A stretch of DNA of 64,000 bases from Falsirhodobacter flavus (GTDB taxonomy: Bacteria > Pseudomonadota > Alphaproteobacteria > Rhodobacterales > Rhodobacteraceae): contig JARWBI010000004.1 of NCBI GenBank assembly GCA_029846755.1, forward strand, positions 169,774 through 233,773, written 5' to 3'. Positions within the stretch are counted from its first letter, which is position 1. Every line of letters starts with the position of its first letter. The notes under the pieces are model-generated. The model ran no database searches. It was not told the origin of the DNA and saw nothing but the letters and a program-made list of their open reading frames with translations. Both the position numbers and the translations under genes were made by a program. Below, one piece after another: positions 27,074 through 36,174 of the stretch.

Positions 27074-27191
27074 GTATGCCCCGGCCCGTTTGCAACCACA
27101 AAAGGCGAAGGCGCCGGGATGGGCAAGGGGGGTCGATTGCCCCTTGCCCCGGTTTTCGTGTAGAAGGCCGCAATTCAGCAGGATTGCCACC

Positions 27192-28490
27192 ATGTCGGAA
27201 GCGAAGAAACTGTTCATCAAGACCTATGGGTGTCAGATGAACGTCTATGACAGCGAGCGTATGGCCGAGGCCATGGGCGCGAACGGCTATGTGCTGACCG
27301 ACACCGCCGAAGATGCCGACATGGTGCTGCTGAACACATGCCACATCCGCGAAAAGGCGTCGGAAAAGCTGTATTCCGACCTTGGCCGCCTGCGTCCGCT
27401 GAAGACGGCGAAGCCCGACCTGAAGATCGGCGTTGCGGGCTGCGTCGCGCAGGCCGAGGGGCAGGAGATCATCCGCCGGATGCCGCTGGTCGATCTGGTC
27501 GTCGGCCCGCAGACCTATCACCGCCTGCCCGAGATGGTGGCCGGAACCGCGCCCGCCGTCGATACCGAATTCCCGGCCGAGGACAAGTTCGACCACCTGC
27601 CCAAACGCAAGGCGCTGCGCGGGCCGACGGCATTCCTGACCGTGCAGGAGGGCTGCGACAAGTTCTGCGCCTTCTGCGTGGTGCCCTATACCCGCGGGTC
27701 CGAAGTGTCGCGCCCGCCGGAACGGTTGCTGAACGAGGCGCGCGATCTGGTCGAACGCGGCGTGCGCGAGGTCACGCTTCTGGGGCAGAACGTCAACGCC
27801 TATCACGGCGGGGGCTGGACGCTGGCGAAGCTGGTGCGGGAACTGGCGAAGGTGGATGGGCTGGAGCGCATCCGCTATACCACCAGCCACCCCAACGACA
27901 TGGAGGACGACCTGATCGCCGCCCATGGCGACGAGCCGAAGCTGATGCCCTATCTGCATCTGCCGGTGCAGTCGGGGTCGGATCGCATCCTCAAGGCGAT
28001 GAACCGAAAGCACACGGCGGAACACTACCTGCGCCTGATCGAACGCATCCGCGCGGCACGGCCCGACATCGTGCTGACATCGGACTTCATCGTGGCCTTT
28101 CCGGGCGAGACGGATGCCGATCATGCCGCGACGCTGGATCTGATCCGGGCCGTGGGTTACGGCGCGGCGTTCAGCTTCAAGTATTCCGCGCGGCCCGGCA
28201 CCCCGGCAGCGGAAAAGCCCGAGCTTCCGCCCGAGGTCGCCGATGCGCGGCTTCAGGAATTGCAGGCGCTTGTCACGCAGCAGCAGCGGGCGGTGCAGGA
28301 GGCGATGGTGGGCCGAGAGGTCGGCGTTCTGTATGAAAAGGCGGGACGGCTTCCGGGGCAGATGGTGGGCAAGTCGGATCACCTGCATGCCGTCCATGTC
28401 GAGGATGCGTCTGGGCGCGTGGGCGAGTTGGTCCGCGTGCGCGTGACCGGGTCTTCGACCAATTCGCTGTCCGCAATTCGAATCGGCTGA
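27192..28490 (+). CDS. miaB: tRNA-2-methylthio-N6-dimethylallyladenosine synthase MiaB
   Basis: A 432-aa radical-SAM methylthiotransferase that adds the 2-methylthio group to i6A37 of tRNAs reading UNN codons. The UPF0004 domain carries C14, C50 and C84 (second iron-sulfur cluster), the radical SAM motif [10 protein letters not shown] has C155, C159 and C162, and a TRAM domain begins near residue 370. ATG 27192 gives the typical start [13 protein letters not shown]. It heads the conserved series miaB, phoH, ybeY, corC, lnt, although 186 bases separate it from phoH. Confidence 0.96.
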   Translation: MSEAKKLFIKTYGCQMNVYDSERMAEAMGANGYVLTDTAEDADMVLLNTCHIREKASEKLYSDLGRLRPLKTAKPDLKIGVAGCVAQAEGQEIIRRMPLVDLVVGPQTYHRLPEMVAGTAPAVDTEFPAEDKFDHLPKRKALRGPTAFLTVQEGCDKFCAFCVVPYTRGSEVSRPPERLLNEARDLVERGVREVTLLGQNVNAYHGGGWTLAKLVRELAKVDGLERIRYTTSHPNDMEDDLIAAHGDEPKLMPYLHLPVQSGSDRILKAMNRKHTAEHYLRLIERIRAARPDIVLTSDFIVAFPGETDADHAATLDLIRAVGYGAAFSFKYSARPGTPAAEKPELPPEVADARLQELQALVTQQQRAVQEAMVGREVGVLYEKAGRLPGQMVGKSDHLHAVHVEDASGRVGELVRVRVTGSSTNSLSAIRIG

Positions 28491-28676
28491 CAAGATGATG
28501 TGGCTGCGCGTTGGCGGGCCACGTCATCTGGGTGTCACGGCGCGGGTTCACAGTTTGCCTGTCCCGAAGGCAGAATCGGGGCGATCGCAGGGGCCGCGTC
28601 GCATAATCCTTGCCAGATGCGCTTGGCGATCCCACATTGAAGACATGGCACCTTGCCTGTTCAAAAGGAGACTTCC

Positions 28677-29687
28677 TTGGGCATCAGCGCGCTGACCCCC
28701 CCGACCCGTCCCGAAGACGTTGTGGAAACTCTGATGGAATTTCCCGACAACCGCCTTCTGATCGATCTGTGCGGCGAATATGACCGCAACCTTGCGCAGA
28801 TCGAGCATCAACTGGGTGTGCATATCCTGCGAAGGGGAAACCGATTGGCGGTCATAGGGGACAAGGCGGCGCGCGAACAGGCGGCAGCGGTCCTGCGCGG
28901 GATCTATGCGCGGCTGGAATCGGGGCGCGGGATCGCGGCAGGCGACATCGATGGCGCGCTGCGGATGGGCGTTCCCATGCAGGGCGAGGCGATGGAACAG
29001 ATCGAGATGTTCCAACCCGGCAAATACGAGATTCGCACCCGCAAAAAGCCTGTCGAGCCGCGGACCGAGGCGCAGAAGGCCTATGTCCAGAACCTGTTCG
29101 ACAATGAACTGGCCTTCGGGATCGGTCCCGCGGGCACGGGCAAGACCTATCTGGCGGTTGCGGTCGGCGTCACGATGCTGATCGGCGGGGCGGTGGACAA
29201 GATCATCCTTTCGCGTCCGGCGGTGGAGGCGGGCGAGCGGCTCGGCTTCCTGCCCGGCGACATGAAGGAGAAGGTCGATCCCTACATGCAGCCGCTTTAC
29301 GATGCGCTGAACGACTTTCTGCCGCAAAAGCAACTGGCCAAGCTGATGGAGGAGAAGCGGATCGAGATCGCGCCGCTGGCCTTCATGCGCGGGCGGACGC
29401 TGGCGAATGCGTTTGTCGTGCTGGACGAGGCGCAGAACGCGACGACCATGCAGATGAAGATGTTCCTGACCCGTCTTGGGGAAGGCTCGCGCATGGTCAT
29501 CACGGGCGACCGGACGCAGATCGACCTTCCGCGCGGCACGGCATCGGGCCTTCAGGACGCCGAGCGTATCCTGAAGGACGTGCGCGGGATTAGCTTCAAC
29601 TACTTCACGTCGAAGGACGTGGTGCGTCACCCGCTTGTGGGTCGCATCATCGAGGCTTATGAAGCCGACGATGGAACCGCTGGTTGA
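28677..29687 (+). CDS. ybeZ: PhoH family ATPase (YbeZ-like)
   Basis: A 336-aa PhoH protein: an N-terminal KH-like region (about 20-80), then a P-loop ATPase with Walker A GPAGTGKT at 150-157 and Walker B VVLDEAQNA at about 243-251. It is thought to work with YbeY in rRNA maturation or quality control. I chose TTG 28677 because AAGGAG ends six bases before it; another in-frame TTG at 28653 lacks a site. The gene overlaps ybeY, consistent with coupled translation. The 186-base gap upstream holds no gene I can support, so a separate promoter is likely there. Confidence 0.93.
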   Translation: MGISALTPPTRPEDVVETLMEFPDNRLLIDLCGEYDRNLAQIEHQLGVHILRRGNRLAVIGDKAAREQAAAVLRGIYARLESGRGIAAGDIDGALRMGVPMQGEAMEQIEMFQPGKYEIRTRKKPVEPRTEAQKAYVQNLFDNELAFGIGPAGTGKTYLAVAVGVTMLIGGAVDKIILSRPAVEAGERLGFLPGDMKEKVDPYMQPLYDALNDFLPQKQLAKLMEEKRIEIAPLAFMRGRTLANAFVVLDEAQNATTMQMKMFLTRLGEGSRMVITGDRTQIDLPRGTASGLQDAERILKDVRGISFNYFTSKDVVRHPLVGRIIEAYEADDGTAG

Positions 29688-30168
29688 TACCGTAATCGAA
29701 GATGACCGCTGGGAGGCCTTTGGCCTTCCGGCATTAGCCACTCGCGCGGCAGAGGCAACCTTTGCCGCGCTTGGCGTTCATGGCGTGACGCTGGCTCTGA
29801 TGGGCTGCGACGACGCCGAGATCGCCGAGCTGAACGCGCAGTTCCGCCAGAAGGGCAAGCCGACGAACGTGCTGTCATGGCCCTCCGAGGATCGCGCGGC
29901 GGGCGAACCGGGCGGCATTCCTGACTTGTCAGGCGGTGATGCGGACGATCCCGACGAATTGGGCGACATCGCCATCGCGTGGGAAACCTGCATGGCCGAG
30001 GCGGCGGATCAGGGTAAGACCCCCGAGGCGCATGTGACGCATCTGGTGATTCACGGCATCCTGCATCTTCTGGGCTATGACCACATCGAGGATGCGGATG
30101 CCGAGCTGATGGAGGCGACGGAGACGCGGATCCTTGCCGGGCTGGGCATCGCCGACCCCTACGCGTAG
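29671..30168 (+). CDS. ybeY: endoribonuclease / rRNA maturation factor YbeY
   Basis: A zinc-dependent RNase of 165 aa that matures the 16S rRNA 3' end and takes part in 70S quality control. The three zinc-binding histidines are in HGILHLLGYDH (about 131-141). A small insertion rich in Asp and Gly (SGGDADDPDELGD) precedes the IAIAWE strand. ATG 29671 overlaps phoH by 17 bases; ATG 29659, four codons upstream, is equally possible. It is followed by 172 bases before corC. Confidence 0.93.
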   Translation: MEPLVDTVIEDDRWEAFGLPALATRAAEATFAALGVHGVTLALMGCDDAEIAELNAQFRQKGKPTNVLSWPSEDRAAGEPGGIPDLSGGDADDPDELGDIAIAWETCMAEAADQGKTPEAHVTHLVIHGILHLLGYDHIEDADAELMEATETRILAGLGIADPYA

Positions 30169-30340
30169 CGCTCCCGCCCGTCGTCGACGCTGACGCATCT
30201 TCTCCCGTTGGGCCGGGCGCCGGACTTCGTCCGGCGTGGTGGCGCTTATGTCCACGGCGGCCCTTGTCAGGGTGGCGATTCGTGACCCATATTGACGAAC
30301 AGGCGCCCCGAGGAGGGTGTCGTTTCCGGATAAAGGACCA

Positions 30341-31234
30341 ATGGGAAGTAGCACCGACGGCTCTCCTGCGGCGCAAGGCGCGCAGGATACCGCAGAGGAC
30401 GAGACGCGACAGGCGTATGAGTCCACGGGCGAGAGAGAACAGCGCGGGTTTTTTGGCCGCCTTTTCGACGCCTTTTCGCCCAATGATGATCGCGAGGCGG
30501 AAAATGAGACGCCCCGCGAGGAAAACCATGGGATCGCCAACCTTCGCCGCCTTCGCGTGGACGATGTCGCCGTGCCAAAGGCGGAGATCGCTGCCGTTCC
30601 GGTCGAGATCGGCCTGAAGGATCTGGTCGGCACCTTCCGCGAGCAGGGCTATTCGCGCCTGCCGGTCTATGAAGGGTCGATGGACAATCCGCTGGGCATG
30701 ATCCTGCTGAAGGATCTGGCGCTTCATCACGACTTCACCTCGACCGAACCGTTCGATCTGCGCAGGCTGCTGCGTCCGATCCTGTTTGCGCCGCCGTCCA
30801 TGTCGGCGGGCACGCTGCTTCAGAAGATGCAGCGCGAGCGGATGCATCTTGCGCTGGTGATCGACGAATACGGCGGGGTGGACGGGCTGGTCACGATCGA
30901 GGACCTGATCGAAACCATCATCGGCGAGATCGACGACGAACATGACGAGGTGGCGGGCGCCCTGTGGATACAGGAAAAGCCCGGCAGCTATGTCGTGCAG
31001 TCACGCGCGTCTCTGGATGCGTTCGAGGCGGAGACGGGACTGGAGCTGCGCCGCGACGATGATGACGAGGATGTGAACACCCTTGGCGGGCTGATCTTCG
31101 TGCGCACGGGCCGCGTTCCGCGCAAGGGCGAAGTGATCGAGCATGAAAGCGGCGCGAGCTTCGAGATCCTGGACGGCGACCCGCGCCGGATCAAGCGGCT
31201 GCGTGTGCGGCTGCCGGAGCCTGTCCACAACTGA
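30341..31234 (+). CDS. CorC/HlyC-family CBS-domain protein
   Basis: A 297-aa cytoplasmic protein with two CBS domains (about 65-195) containing VPKAEIAAVP and LVIDEYGGVDGLVTIEDLIE, followed by a CorC_HlyC transporter-associated domain (about 205-290, LGGLIFVRTGRVPRKGE). The N-terminus is a charged, probably disordered leader. The start at ATG 30341 is supported by AAAGGA; an in-frame GTG at 30317 follows GAGGAGG too closely. Relatives influence Mg2+/Co2+ efflux. Gene order with ybeY and lnt is conserved across Proteobacteria. Confidence 0.9.
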   Translation: MGSSTDGSPAAQGAQDTAEDETRQAYESTGEREQRGFFGRLFDAFSPNDDREAENETPREENHGIANLRRLRVDDVAVPKAEIAAVPVEIGLKDLVGTFREQGYSRLPVYEGSMDNPLGMILLKDLALHHDFTSTEPFDLRRLLRPILFAPPSMSAGTLLQKMQRERMHLALVIDEYGGVDGLVTIEDLIETIIGEIDDEHDEVAGALWIQEKPGSYVVQSRASLDAFEAETGLELRRDDDDEDVNTLGGLIFVRTGRVPRKGEVIEHESGASFEILDGDPRRIKRLRVRLPEPVHN

Positions 31235-31294
31235 CCTTGACGGCCCCGCCCGAGGGGGGTGAAAACACCCGCGACCCTTGGGCGGAGGCTTTCC

Positions 31295-32746
31295 ATGCGA
31301 TCATTTCCCGGCTGGCGCGTCGTTGGCGCGGCCTTCGCGCTTGGCGCGGTGGCGGCGCTTGGGCAGGCCCCGCTTGGTTGGTGGCCAGCGACGATTGCGG
31401 GGCTTGCCGGACTGACATGGATGCTGGGGCGCGGCGGCGGATGGATCGGCTGGTTCGGCGGCGCGGGGTATTTCGCGCTGGCCCTGAACTGGATCGTGGA
31501 GCCGTTCCTGATCGACATCGCGCGTCACGGTTGGATGGCCCCGTTCGCGGTGGTGCTGATCGCGTTTGGGCTGGCGCTGTTCTGGGCCGTGGCGGCAGAG
31601 GTCGCGGTGCGTCTGCCGCGGCCCGCGCTTGGCTTTGCGGTAACACTGACGCTGGCAGAGTTTGCGCGGGGTCATGTGCTGACGGGGTTCCCATGGGCGA
31701 TGCCGGGGCATGTCTGGATCGGCTGGGCTCCGGCGCAGGTCGCGGCGCTGATCGGGCCGAACGGGCTGACGCTGATGACGGTGCTGATCGCGGTTCTGGC
31801 GCTGTCCTGGCGCTGGGCGGCAGCGGGGCTCTTGGCGGCGGGGTTCGTCTTCGGCCTTTGGCGTCTGAAGCAGCCAGAGCCCACGGCTTTGACCCAGACC
31901 GTGCGGTTGGTGCAGCCCAATGCCGATCAGCACCTGAAATGGGACCCGCAGCAGGCGCAGATCTTCTTCGATCGCGCGATGGCCCTGACGGCCCAGCCGG
32001 GATCGCCCGATCTGGTCATCTGGCCCGAAACTTCGGTGCCCTATCTGCTGGATACGGAATCGGGGCTGCTGCCGGCCATCGCCCGCGCGGGGCAGGGGGC
32101 GATGGTGGCGGTGGGCATTCAACGGGTCGAGGGTGCGCGCGGCTTCAACAGTCTTGCCGTCATCGCACCGGACGGGCAGCTGGTCGATACATATGACAAG
32201 CATCATCTGGTGCCGTTCGGCGAATATATCCCATTCGGCGACACGATGGCGCGGATCGGGATCACGGCATTCGCCTCGCAACTCGGCAACGGCTATTCGG
32301 CGGGGCGGGGGGCGCGGGTGCTGGATTTCGGGCCGCTGGGCCACGCCTTGCCGCTGATCTGCTATGAGGCCGTGTTCCCGCAGGATGTGGCCGCCGCGCC
32401 GGAACGGCCTGCATGGCTGATGCAGGTGACGAACGATGCGTGGTTCGGCACGCTGACCGGCCCCTATCAGCATCTGGCGCAGGCGCGGCTCAGGGCGATC
32501 GAGCAGGGGCTGCCTTTGCTGCGCGCGGCCAATACGGGCGTGACGGCGGTGATCGATGCGAAGGGCCGCGTTCTCGACAGCCTGCCGATGGGCGAAGCGG
32601 GGAAACTGGACGCCCCGCTGCCCGCTGCGCTGGCGCCCACGCCCTATGCACGTTGGGGTGAATGGCCTGCGATGCTGCTTCTTCTGGCGCTTGTGCCGTT
32701 GGTGTTCCTGCGACGCAGGGTTGACCCGCGCGCACAGGTCCGTTAG
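31295..32746 (+). CDS. lnt: apolipoprotein N-acyltransferase
   Basis: A 483-aa inner-membrane enzyme that N-acylates the lipidated cysteine of lipoproteins, the last maturation step. About six N-terminal transmembrane helices (to about 195) and one C-terminal helix (about 456-474) flank a nitrilase-like periplasmic domain. The nitrilase triad is visible as Glu in VIWPETS, Lys in YDKHHLVPFGE and Cys in LICYEAVFP. ATG 31295 follows GGAGG by six bases. The gene ends 13 bases before the metK riboswitch. Confidence 0.95.
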   Translation: MRSFPGWRVVGAAFALGAVAALGQAPLGWWPATIAGLAGLTWMLGRGGGWIGWFGGAGYFALALNWIVEPFLIDIARHGWMAPFAVVLIAFGLALFWAVAAEVAVRLPRPALGFAVTLTLAEFARGHVLTGFPWAMPGHVWIGWAPAQVAALIGPNGLTLMTVLIAVLALSWRWAAAGLLAAGFVFGLWRLKQPEPTALTQTVRLVQPNADQHLKWDPQQAQIFFDRAMALTAQPGSPDLVIWPETSVPYLLDTESGLLPAIARAGQGAMVAVGIQRVEGARGFNSLAVIAPDGQLVDTYDKHHLVPFGEYIPFGDTMARIGITAFASQLGNGYSAGRGARVLDFGPLGHALPLICYEAVFPQDVAAAPERPAWLMQVTNDAWFGTLTGPYQHLAQARLRAIEQGLPLLRAANTGVTAVIDAKGRVLDSLPMGEAGKLDAPLPAALAPTPYARWGEWPAMLLLLALVPLVFLRRRVDPRAQVR

Positions 32747-32759
32747 CGCGGTGTGATCG

Positions 32760-32810
32760 AACCGTCACAACGGCTTCCTGGCGTGGCGGGGATTAACCCA
32801 ACGGAGCACT
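32760..32810 (+). promoter_or_regulatory. SAM/SAH riboswitch before metK
   Basis: The 69-base gap between lnt and metK contains the conserved core CACAACGGCTTCCTGGCGTG. CCGTCAC (32762-32768) pairs with GTGGCGG (32783-32789), with one G-T pair. Loop bases GCTTC (32773-32777) can form a pseudoknot with GGAGC (32803-32807), which is the metK ribosome site. This is the layout of the SAM/SAH riboswitch known from Rhodobacterales metK leaders, in which ligand binding hides the Shine-Dalgarno sequence and lowers SAM synthetase translation. Confidence 0.92.
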
Positions 32811-32815
32811 TTTCC

Positions 32816-33982
32816 ATGTCGCGCAAGAACTTCATCTTCACCTCCGAATCGGTTTCGGAGGGGCATCCGGACAAGGTCTGCGACCGCATTTCCGATGCCA
32901 TCCTCGACGCCTTTCTGGCCGAGGAGCCGAATGCCCGCGTCGCCTGCGAAACCTTCGCCACCACCAACCAGGTCGTCGTCGGCGGCGAGGTGGGGCTGTC
33001 GGATCAGGGCCGCCTGCATGAATACATGGGCAAGATCGACGGTATTGTGCGCGACTGCGTCAAGGATATCGGATACGAGCAGGACAAGTTCCACTGGAAC
33101 ACCGTGAACGTGCTGAACCTGCTGCACCCGCAATCGGCCCATATCTCCCAGGGCGTGGACAAGGACGGCGCGGGCGATCAGGGCATCATGTTCGGCTATG
33201 CCGTGGACGAGACGCCCGAGTTGATGCCGGCCCCGATCCTCTATTCCCACGCGATCCTGCGCCGTCTGGCCGAGGTCCGCAAATCGGGCGAGCAGCCGAC
33301 GCTGGGGCCGGATGCGAAATCGCAGCTTTCCCTGCGTTACGTCGATGGCAAGCCGGTCGAGGTGACCTCCATCGTGCTGTCCACGCAGCACACGCATGAC
33401 CACCAGACCTCGGACGACATCCGCGCCATCGTGGAACCGTATATCCGCGAGATCCTGCCGCAGGGATGGCTGACCAACCAGACCGAATGGTGGGTCAACC
33501 CGACGGGCAAGTTCGTGATCGGCGGGCCGGACGGCGATGCGGGCCTGACGGGGCGCAAGATCATCGTGGACACCTATGGCGGCGCGGCCCCCCATGGCGG
33601 CGGCGCGTTTTCCGGCAAGGATCCGACCAAGGTGGACCGTTCGGCCGCCTATGCCGCGCGGTATCTGGCCAAGAACGTGGTGGCTGCGGGTCTGGCGACG
33701 CGCTGCACCATTCAGGTCAGCTATGCCATCGGGGTTGCAAAACCGCTTTCGGTCTATGTCGACACTTTCGGCACGGGCGAGGTCGATCCCGCCGCCATCG
33801 AGGCTGCGATCCCCAAGGTCATGGACCTGTCGCCGCGCGGCATCCGCGAGCATCTGTCGCTGAACCGTCCGATCTATGCCCGCACGGCGGCCTATGGCCA
33901 TTTCGGGCGCGCGCCCGAGGCCGATGGCGGCTTTTCGTGGGAGCGGACCGATTTGGTCGATGCGCTGAAGGCGGCGATCTGA
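32816..33982 (+). CDS. metK: S-adenosylmethionine synthetase
   Basis: A 388-aa enzyme that makes S-adenosylmethionine from methionine and ATP, in the cytoplasm as a tetramer. Motifs are [13 protein letters not shown] (about 18-30), the ATP-binding [12 protein letters not shown] (about 118-129), and the phosphate loop [19 protein letters not shown] (about 261-279). ATG 32816 follows ACGGAG, which is part of the riboswitch pseudoknot. After the stop an 11-bp hairpin lies at 33995-34019. Confidence 0.97.
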   Translation: MSRKNFIFTSESVSEGHPDKVCDRISDAILDAFLAEEPNARVACETFATTNQVVVGGEVGLSDQGRLHEYMGKIDGIVRDCVKDIGYEQDKFHWNTVNVLNLLHPQSAHISQGVDKDGAGDQGIMFGYAVDETPELMPAPILYSHAILRRLAEVRKSGEQPTLGPDAKSQLSLRYVDGKPVEVTSIVLSTQHTHDHQTSDDIRAIVEPYIREILPQGWLTNQTEWWVNPTGKFVIGGPDGDAGLTGRKIIVDTYGGAAPHGGGAFSGKDPTKVDRSAAYAARYLAKNVVAAGLATRCTIQVSYAIGVAKPLSVYVDTFGTGEVDPAAIEAAIPKVMDLSPRGIREHLSLNRPIYARTAAYGHFGRAPEADGGFSWERTDLVDALKAAI

Positions 33983-33994
33983 CGCGTGACAATC

Positions 33995-34042
33995 GCGTGA
34001 TGCTGGTGCAGCATCGCGCTATGCCCGCCGGGTCCGCCCGGC
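33995..34042 (+). other. two hairpins in the metK to PTS IIA gap
   Basis: GCGTGATGCTG (33995-34005) pairs with CAGCATCGCGC (34009-34019), an 11-bp stem with one G-T pair. Next, GCCGGG (34027-34032) pairs with CCCGGC (34037-34042) and the pairing extends outward after one mismatch. Neither is followed by T residues, so they are not ordinary intrinsic terminators; they may protect the metK 3' end or mark a processing site. Confidence 0.4.
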
Positions 34043-34087
34043 TGGCCATCCCCAAGGGGGCGGCCTGTAACCAGCGACGAGCAAGGC

Positions 34088-34552
34088 ATGAAACTCTCTG
34101 ATCTCATCCGCCCCGAGGGGCTTCTTCTGGACGTGGCGGCAAAGGACAAGGACAAGGTCCTGCGTCTGCTGGCGGCGAAGTCGGCGGAGCTTTGGGGGCT
34201 GGAGGAGGGGCGCGTGTTCGACAAGCTGCGCGCGCGTGAGGATCTGGGATCGACAGGCGTGGGCGGCGGCATCGCGCTGCCGCACAGCCCGGTCCCGGGG
34301 CTGGAGGAACCGGCGCTGCTTCTGGCCCGGTTGAAGACGCCGGTGGATTTCCAGGCGGTCGACGATCACAAGGTCGATCTGGTGCTGATGCTGCTGCTGC
34401 CGGAAAACAACGCCTCGCAACACCTGAACATCCTGTCCAGCGCCGCGCGCGCGCTGCGCAGCGACGGCTTCACGCGCGAGCTGCGCAGTGCCGATGCGGC
34501 CCGCGTCCATGCGCTGCTGCTTGAGGCCGCGACCGAGGCTTGCGAGCGCTGA
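34088..34552 (+). CDS. PTS IIA domain protein (PtsN/nitrogen-type)
   Basis: A 154-aa stand-alone PTS EIIA of the fructose/nitrogen class. The phosphorylatable histidine is probably H66 in GGGIALPHS (59-67), and LVLMLLLPENNASQHL (about 98-113) is the usual second motif. No EIIB or EIIC genes are near, so it is likely regulatory (EIIA-Ntr type), phosphorylated by an EI-Ntr/NPr pair elsewhere. It is not in the usual rpoN neighbourhood of ptsN, so it may be a second paralogue. It ends 39 bases before trmD. Confidence 0.85.
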   Translation: MKLSDLIRPEGLLLDVAAKDKDKVLRLLAAKSAELWGLEEGRVFDKLRAREDLGSTGVGGGIALPHSPVPGLEEPALLLARLKTPVDFQAVDDHKVDLVLMLLLPENNASQHLNILSSAARALRSDGFTRELRSADAARVHALLLEAATEACER

Positions 34553-34591
34553 GGGCTTTCCAAGCCCCGCGATCGGCGTTAATCGCGGGGC

Positions 34592-35419
34592 ATGAGCGAT
34601 ACACCCAAATCCGACGCCCCCAAGTCTCATGGCCGCCTTTCCATCCGCGCCTCGGCTCGGCCGCGCGACCTGATGGCCGACGTGCATGTGCAGGGCGCAT
34701 GGCGGGCCAAGGTCATCACCCTGTTCCCCGAAGCCTTCCCCGGCACGCTGGGGCTGAGCCTGACCGGCAAGGCGCTGGATTTCGGGCTCTGGGCGCTGGA
34801 GACGGTGGACCTGCGCCCCTTTGGCGAGGGGCGGCACAAGAACGTCGATGACACCCCTGCGGGCGGCGGGGCGGGTATGGTGCTGCGCGCGGACGTCGTG
34901 GCAAAGGCGCTGGATGCGGCGGCCGAGGGGCCGGGCTGGCCGGTGATCTACCTTTCGCCGCGCGGCAAGCCGTTCACGCAGGCAATGGCGCAGAAATGGT
35001 CCGAAGGGCCGGGGATCACCATGCTGTGCGGCCGGTTCGAAGGCGTGGACCAGCGCGTGATCGACCATTACGGGATCGAGGAAGTCTCGCTTGGCGACTT
35101 CGTCATGACCGGCGGAGAGATCGCGGCGCAGGCCTTGATCGACGCGACGGTTCGCCTTATACCGCGCGTCATCGGGAATCATGTGTCCACCGAGGAGGAA
35201 TCCTTCTCGGATGGACTTCTTGAATTTCCGCAATACACGAAACCGCCCGTCTGGCAGGGGCGCGAGATACCGGAAGTGCTTCTGTCCGGTCATCACGCGA
35301 AGATAACCCGCTGGCGGAAGGGAATGGCCGAAAGGCTGACAAAGGAACGCCGACCTGATCTCTGGCGGGCTTATTGCGAAAGTCGCGATAGGGACCCGGA
35401 TGAAGACCGAGAGCTCTGA
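34592..35419 (+). CDS. trmD: tRNA (guanine37-N1)-methyltransferase
   Basis: A 275-aa SPOUT-knot enzyme that uses SAM to make m1G37 and prevents frameshifting. The catalytic part starts at [13 protein letters not shown] (about 39-51). The SAM-knot motifs are LSPRGKPF (about 116-123), [12 protein letters not shown] (about 142-153) and the GDFVMTGGE stretch (about 163-171). About 36 residues of basic N-terminal extension precede the usual start; an internal ATG at 34673 would remove 27 of them. It is followed by rplS and rpmE as expected, but rpsP and rimM are not upstream here. Confidence 0.95.
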   Translation: MSDTPKSDAPKSHGRLSIRASARPRDLMADVHVQGAWRAKVITLFPEAFPGTLGLSLTGKALDFGLWALETVDLRPFGEGRHKNVDDTPAGGGAGMVLRADVVAKALDAAAEGPGWPVIYLSPRGKPFTQAMAQKWSEGPGITMLCGRFEGVDQRVIDHYGIEEVSLGDFVMTGGEIAAQALIDATVRLIPRVIGNHVSTEEESFSDGLLEFPQYTKPPVWQGREIPEVLLSGHHAKITRWRKGMAERLTKERRPDLWRAYCESRDRDPDEDREL

Positions 35420-35468
35420 GGCTGGCATAATCATCCGCGGGAAAACCGCGCGTCAGAAAGGAACAGCG

Positions 35469-35840
35469 ATGAACCTGATCGCACAGATCGAGGCGGAGCA
35501 GATTGCCGCCCTCGGCAAGACCATCCCGGATTTCAAGGCCGGCGACACCATCCGCGTCGGCTACAAAGTGACCGAAGGCACGCGTTCGCGCGTCCAGAAC
35601 TATGAAGGCGTCGTGATCGGCCGCAAGGGCGGCGCGACCATCTCGGCTTCGTTCACGGTCCGCAAGATCTCGTTCGGCGAAGGCGTGGAGCGTCAGTTCC
35701 CGCTGTATTCGACCAACATCGAGACGATCGAAGTCGTTCGTCGTGGCCGCGTGCGCCGCGCGAAACTCTACTACCTCCGTTCGCGTCGCGGCAAATCGGC
35801 CCGTATCGCGGAAGACGCCAACTACAAAGCCAAAGCCTGA
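35469..35840 (+). CDS. rplS: 50S ribosomal protein L19
   Basis: A 123-aa ribosomal protein at the 30S-50S interface. [28 protein letters not shown] and [15 protein letters not shown] are the family motifs. ATG 35469 has an AAAGGAA site, chosen over an upstream frame-open ATG. It follows trmD by 49 bases and is 11 bases upstream of rpmE, so trmD-rplS-rpmE are probably one transcript ending at the hairpin at 36077. Confidence 0.97.
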   Translation: MNLIAQIEAEQIAALGKTIPDFKAGDTIRVGYKVTEGTRSRVQNYEGVVIGRKGGATISASFTVRKISFGEGVERQFPLYSTNIETIEVVRRGRVRRAKLYYLRSRRGKSARIAEDANYKAKA

Positions 35841-35851
35841 GGATCGGACCG

Positions 35852-36073
35852 ATGAAAGCAGACATCCATCCCGACTATCACTTCATCGACGTGAAGATGA
35901 CCGACGGCAGCGTCTATCAGGTCCGTTCGACCTGGGGCAAGGAAGGCGACCAGATGGCGCTGGACATCGACCCGCTGGCGCACCCGGCATGGACCGGCGG
36001 TTCGGCCAAGCTGATGGACACCGGCGGCCGCGTGTCGAAGTTCAAGAACAAATACGCCGGTCTCGGCTTCTGA
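35852..36073 (+). CDS. rpmE: 50S ribosomal protein L31
   Basis: A 73-aa L31. The motifs [19 protein letters not shown] and SHPAWTGG-like [11 protein letters not shown] plus [11 protein letters not shown] identify it. It lacks the four zinc-binding cysteines of the C+ form, so it is the zinc-independent type common in Alphaproteobacteria. An AGGATCGG site precedes the ATG. A UUCG-loop terminator follows within four bases of the stop. Confidence 0.95.
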   Translation: MKADIHPDYHFIDVKMTDGSVYQVRSTWGKEGDQMALDIDPLAHPAWTGGSAKLMDTGGRVSKFKNKYAGLGF

Positions 36074-36076
36074 TCG

Positions 36077-36106
36077 AAAGGCGCACCTTCGGGTGCGCCT
36101 TTTCCG
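36077..36106 (+). terminator. Rho-independent terminator of the trmD-rplS-rpmE transcript
   Basis: An 11-bp stem AAAGGCGCACC (36077-36087) pairs with GGTGCGCCTTT (36092-36102), closed by a TTCG tetraloop, followed by CCGTTT. It lies directly after the rpmE stop. Confidence 0.92.
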
Positions 36107-36174
36107 TTTCGCCTCTTGCGCGATTCCCTGCCAGCCGATAGCCCGATATTCACGGAAACGAGAGGGCGGTCCGC

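Noticed and set aside
26220..28493. A 757-codon minus-strand frame covering miaB and the glycosyltransferase-like gene
   Set aside because: It runs antisense to miaB and out of frame with the minus-strand gene; no ribosome site or domain.
30218..30236. CGCCGGAC-TTC-GTCCGGCG hairpin in the ybeY to corC gap as a terminator
   Set aside because: The stem is perfect but no T-run follows on either strand, and ybeY-corC are usually co-transcribed. It may be a simple mRNA structure, so I did not list it.
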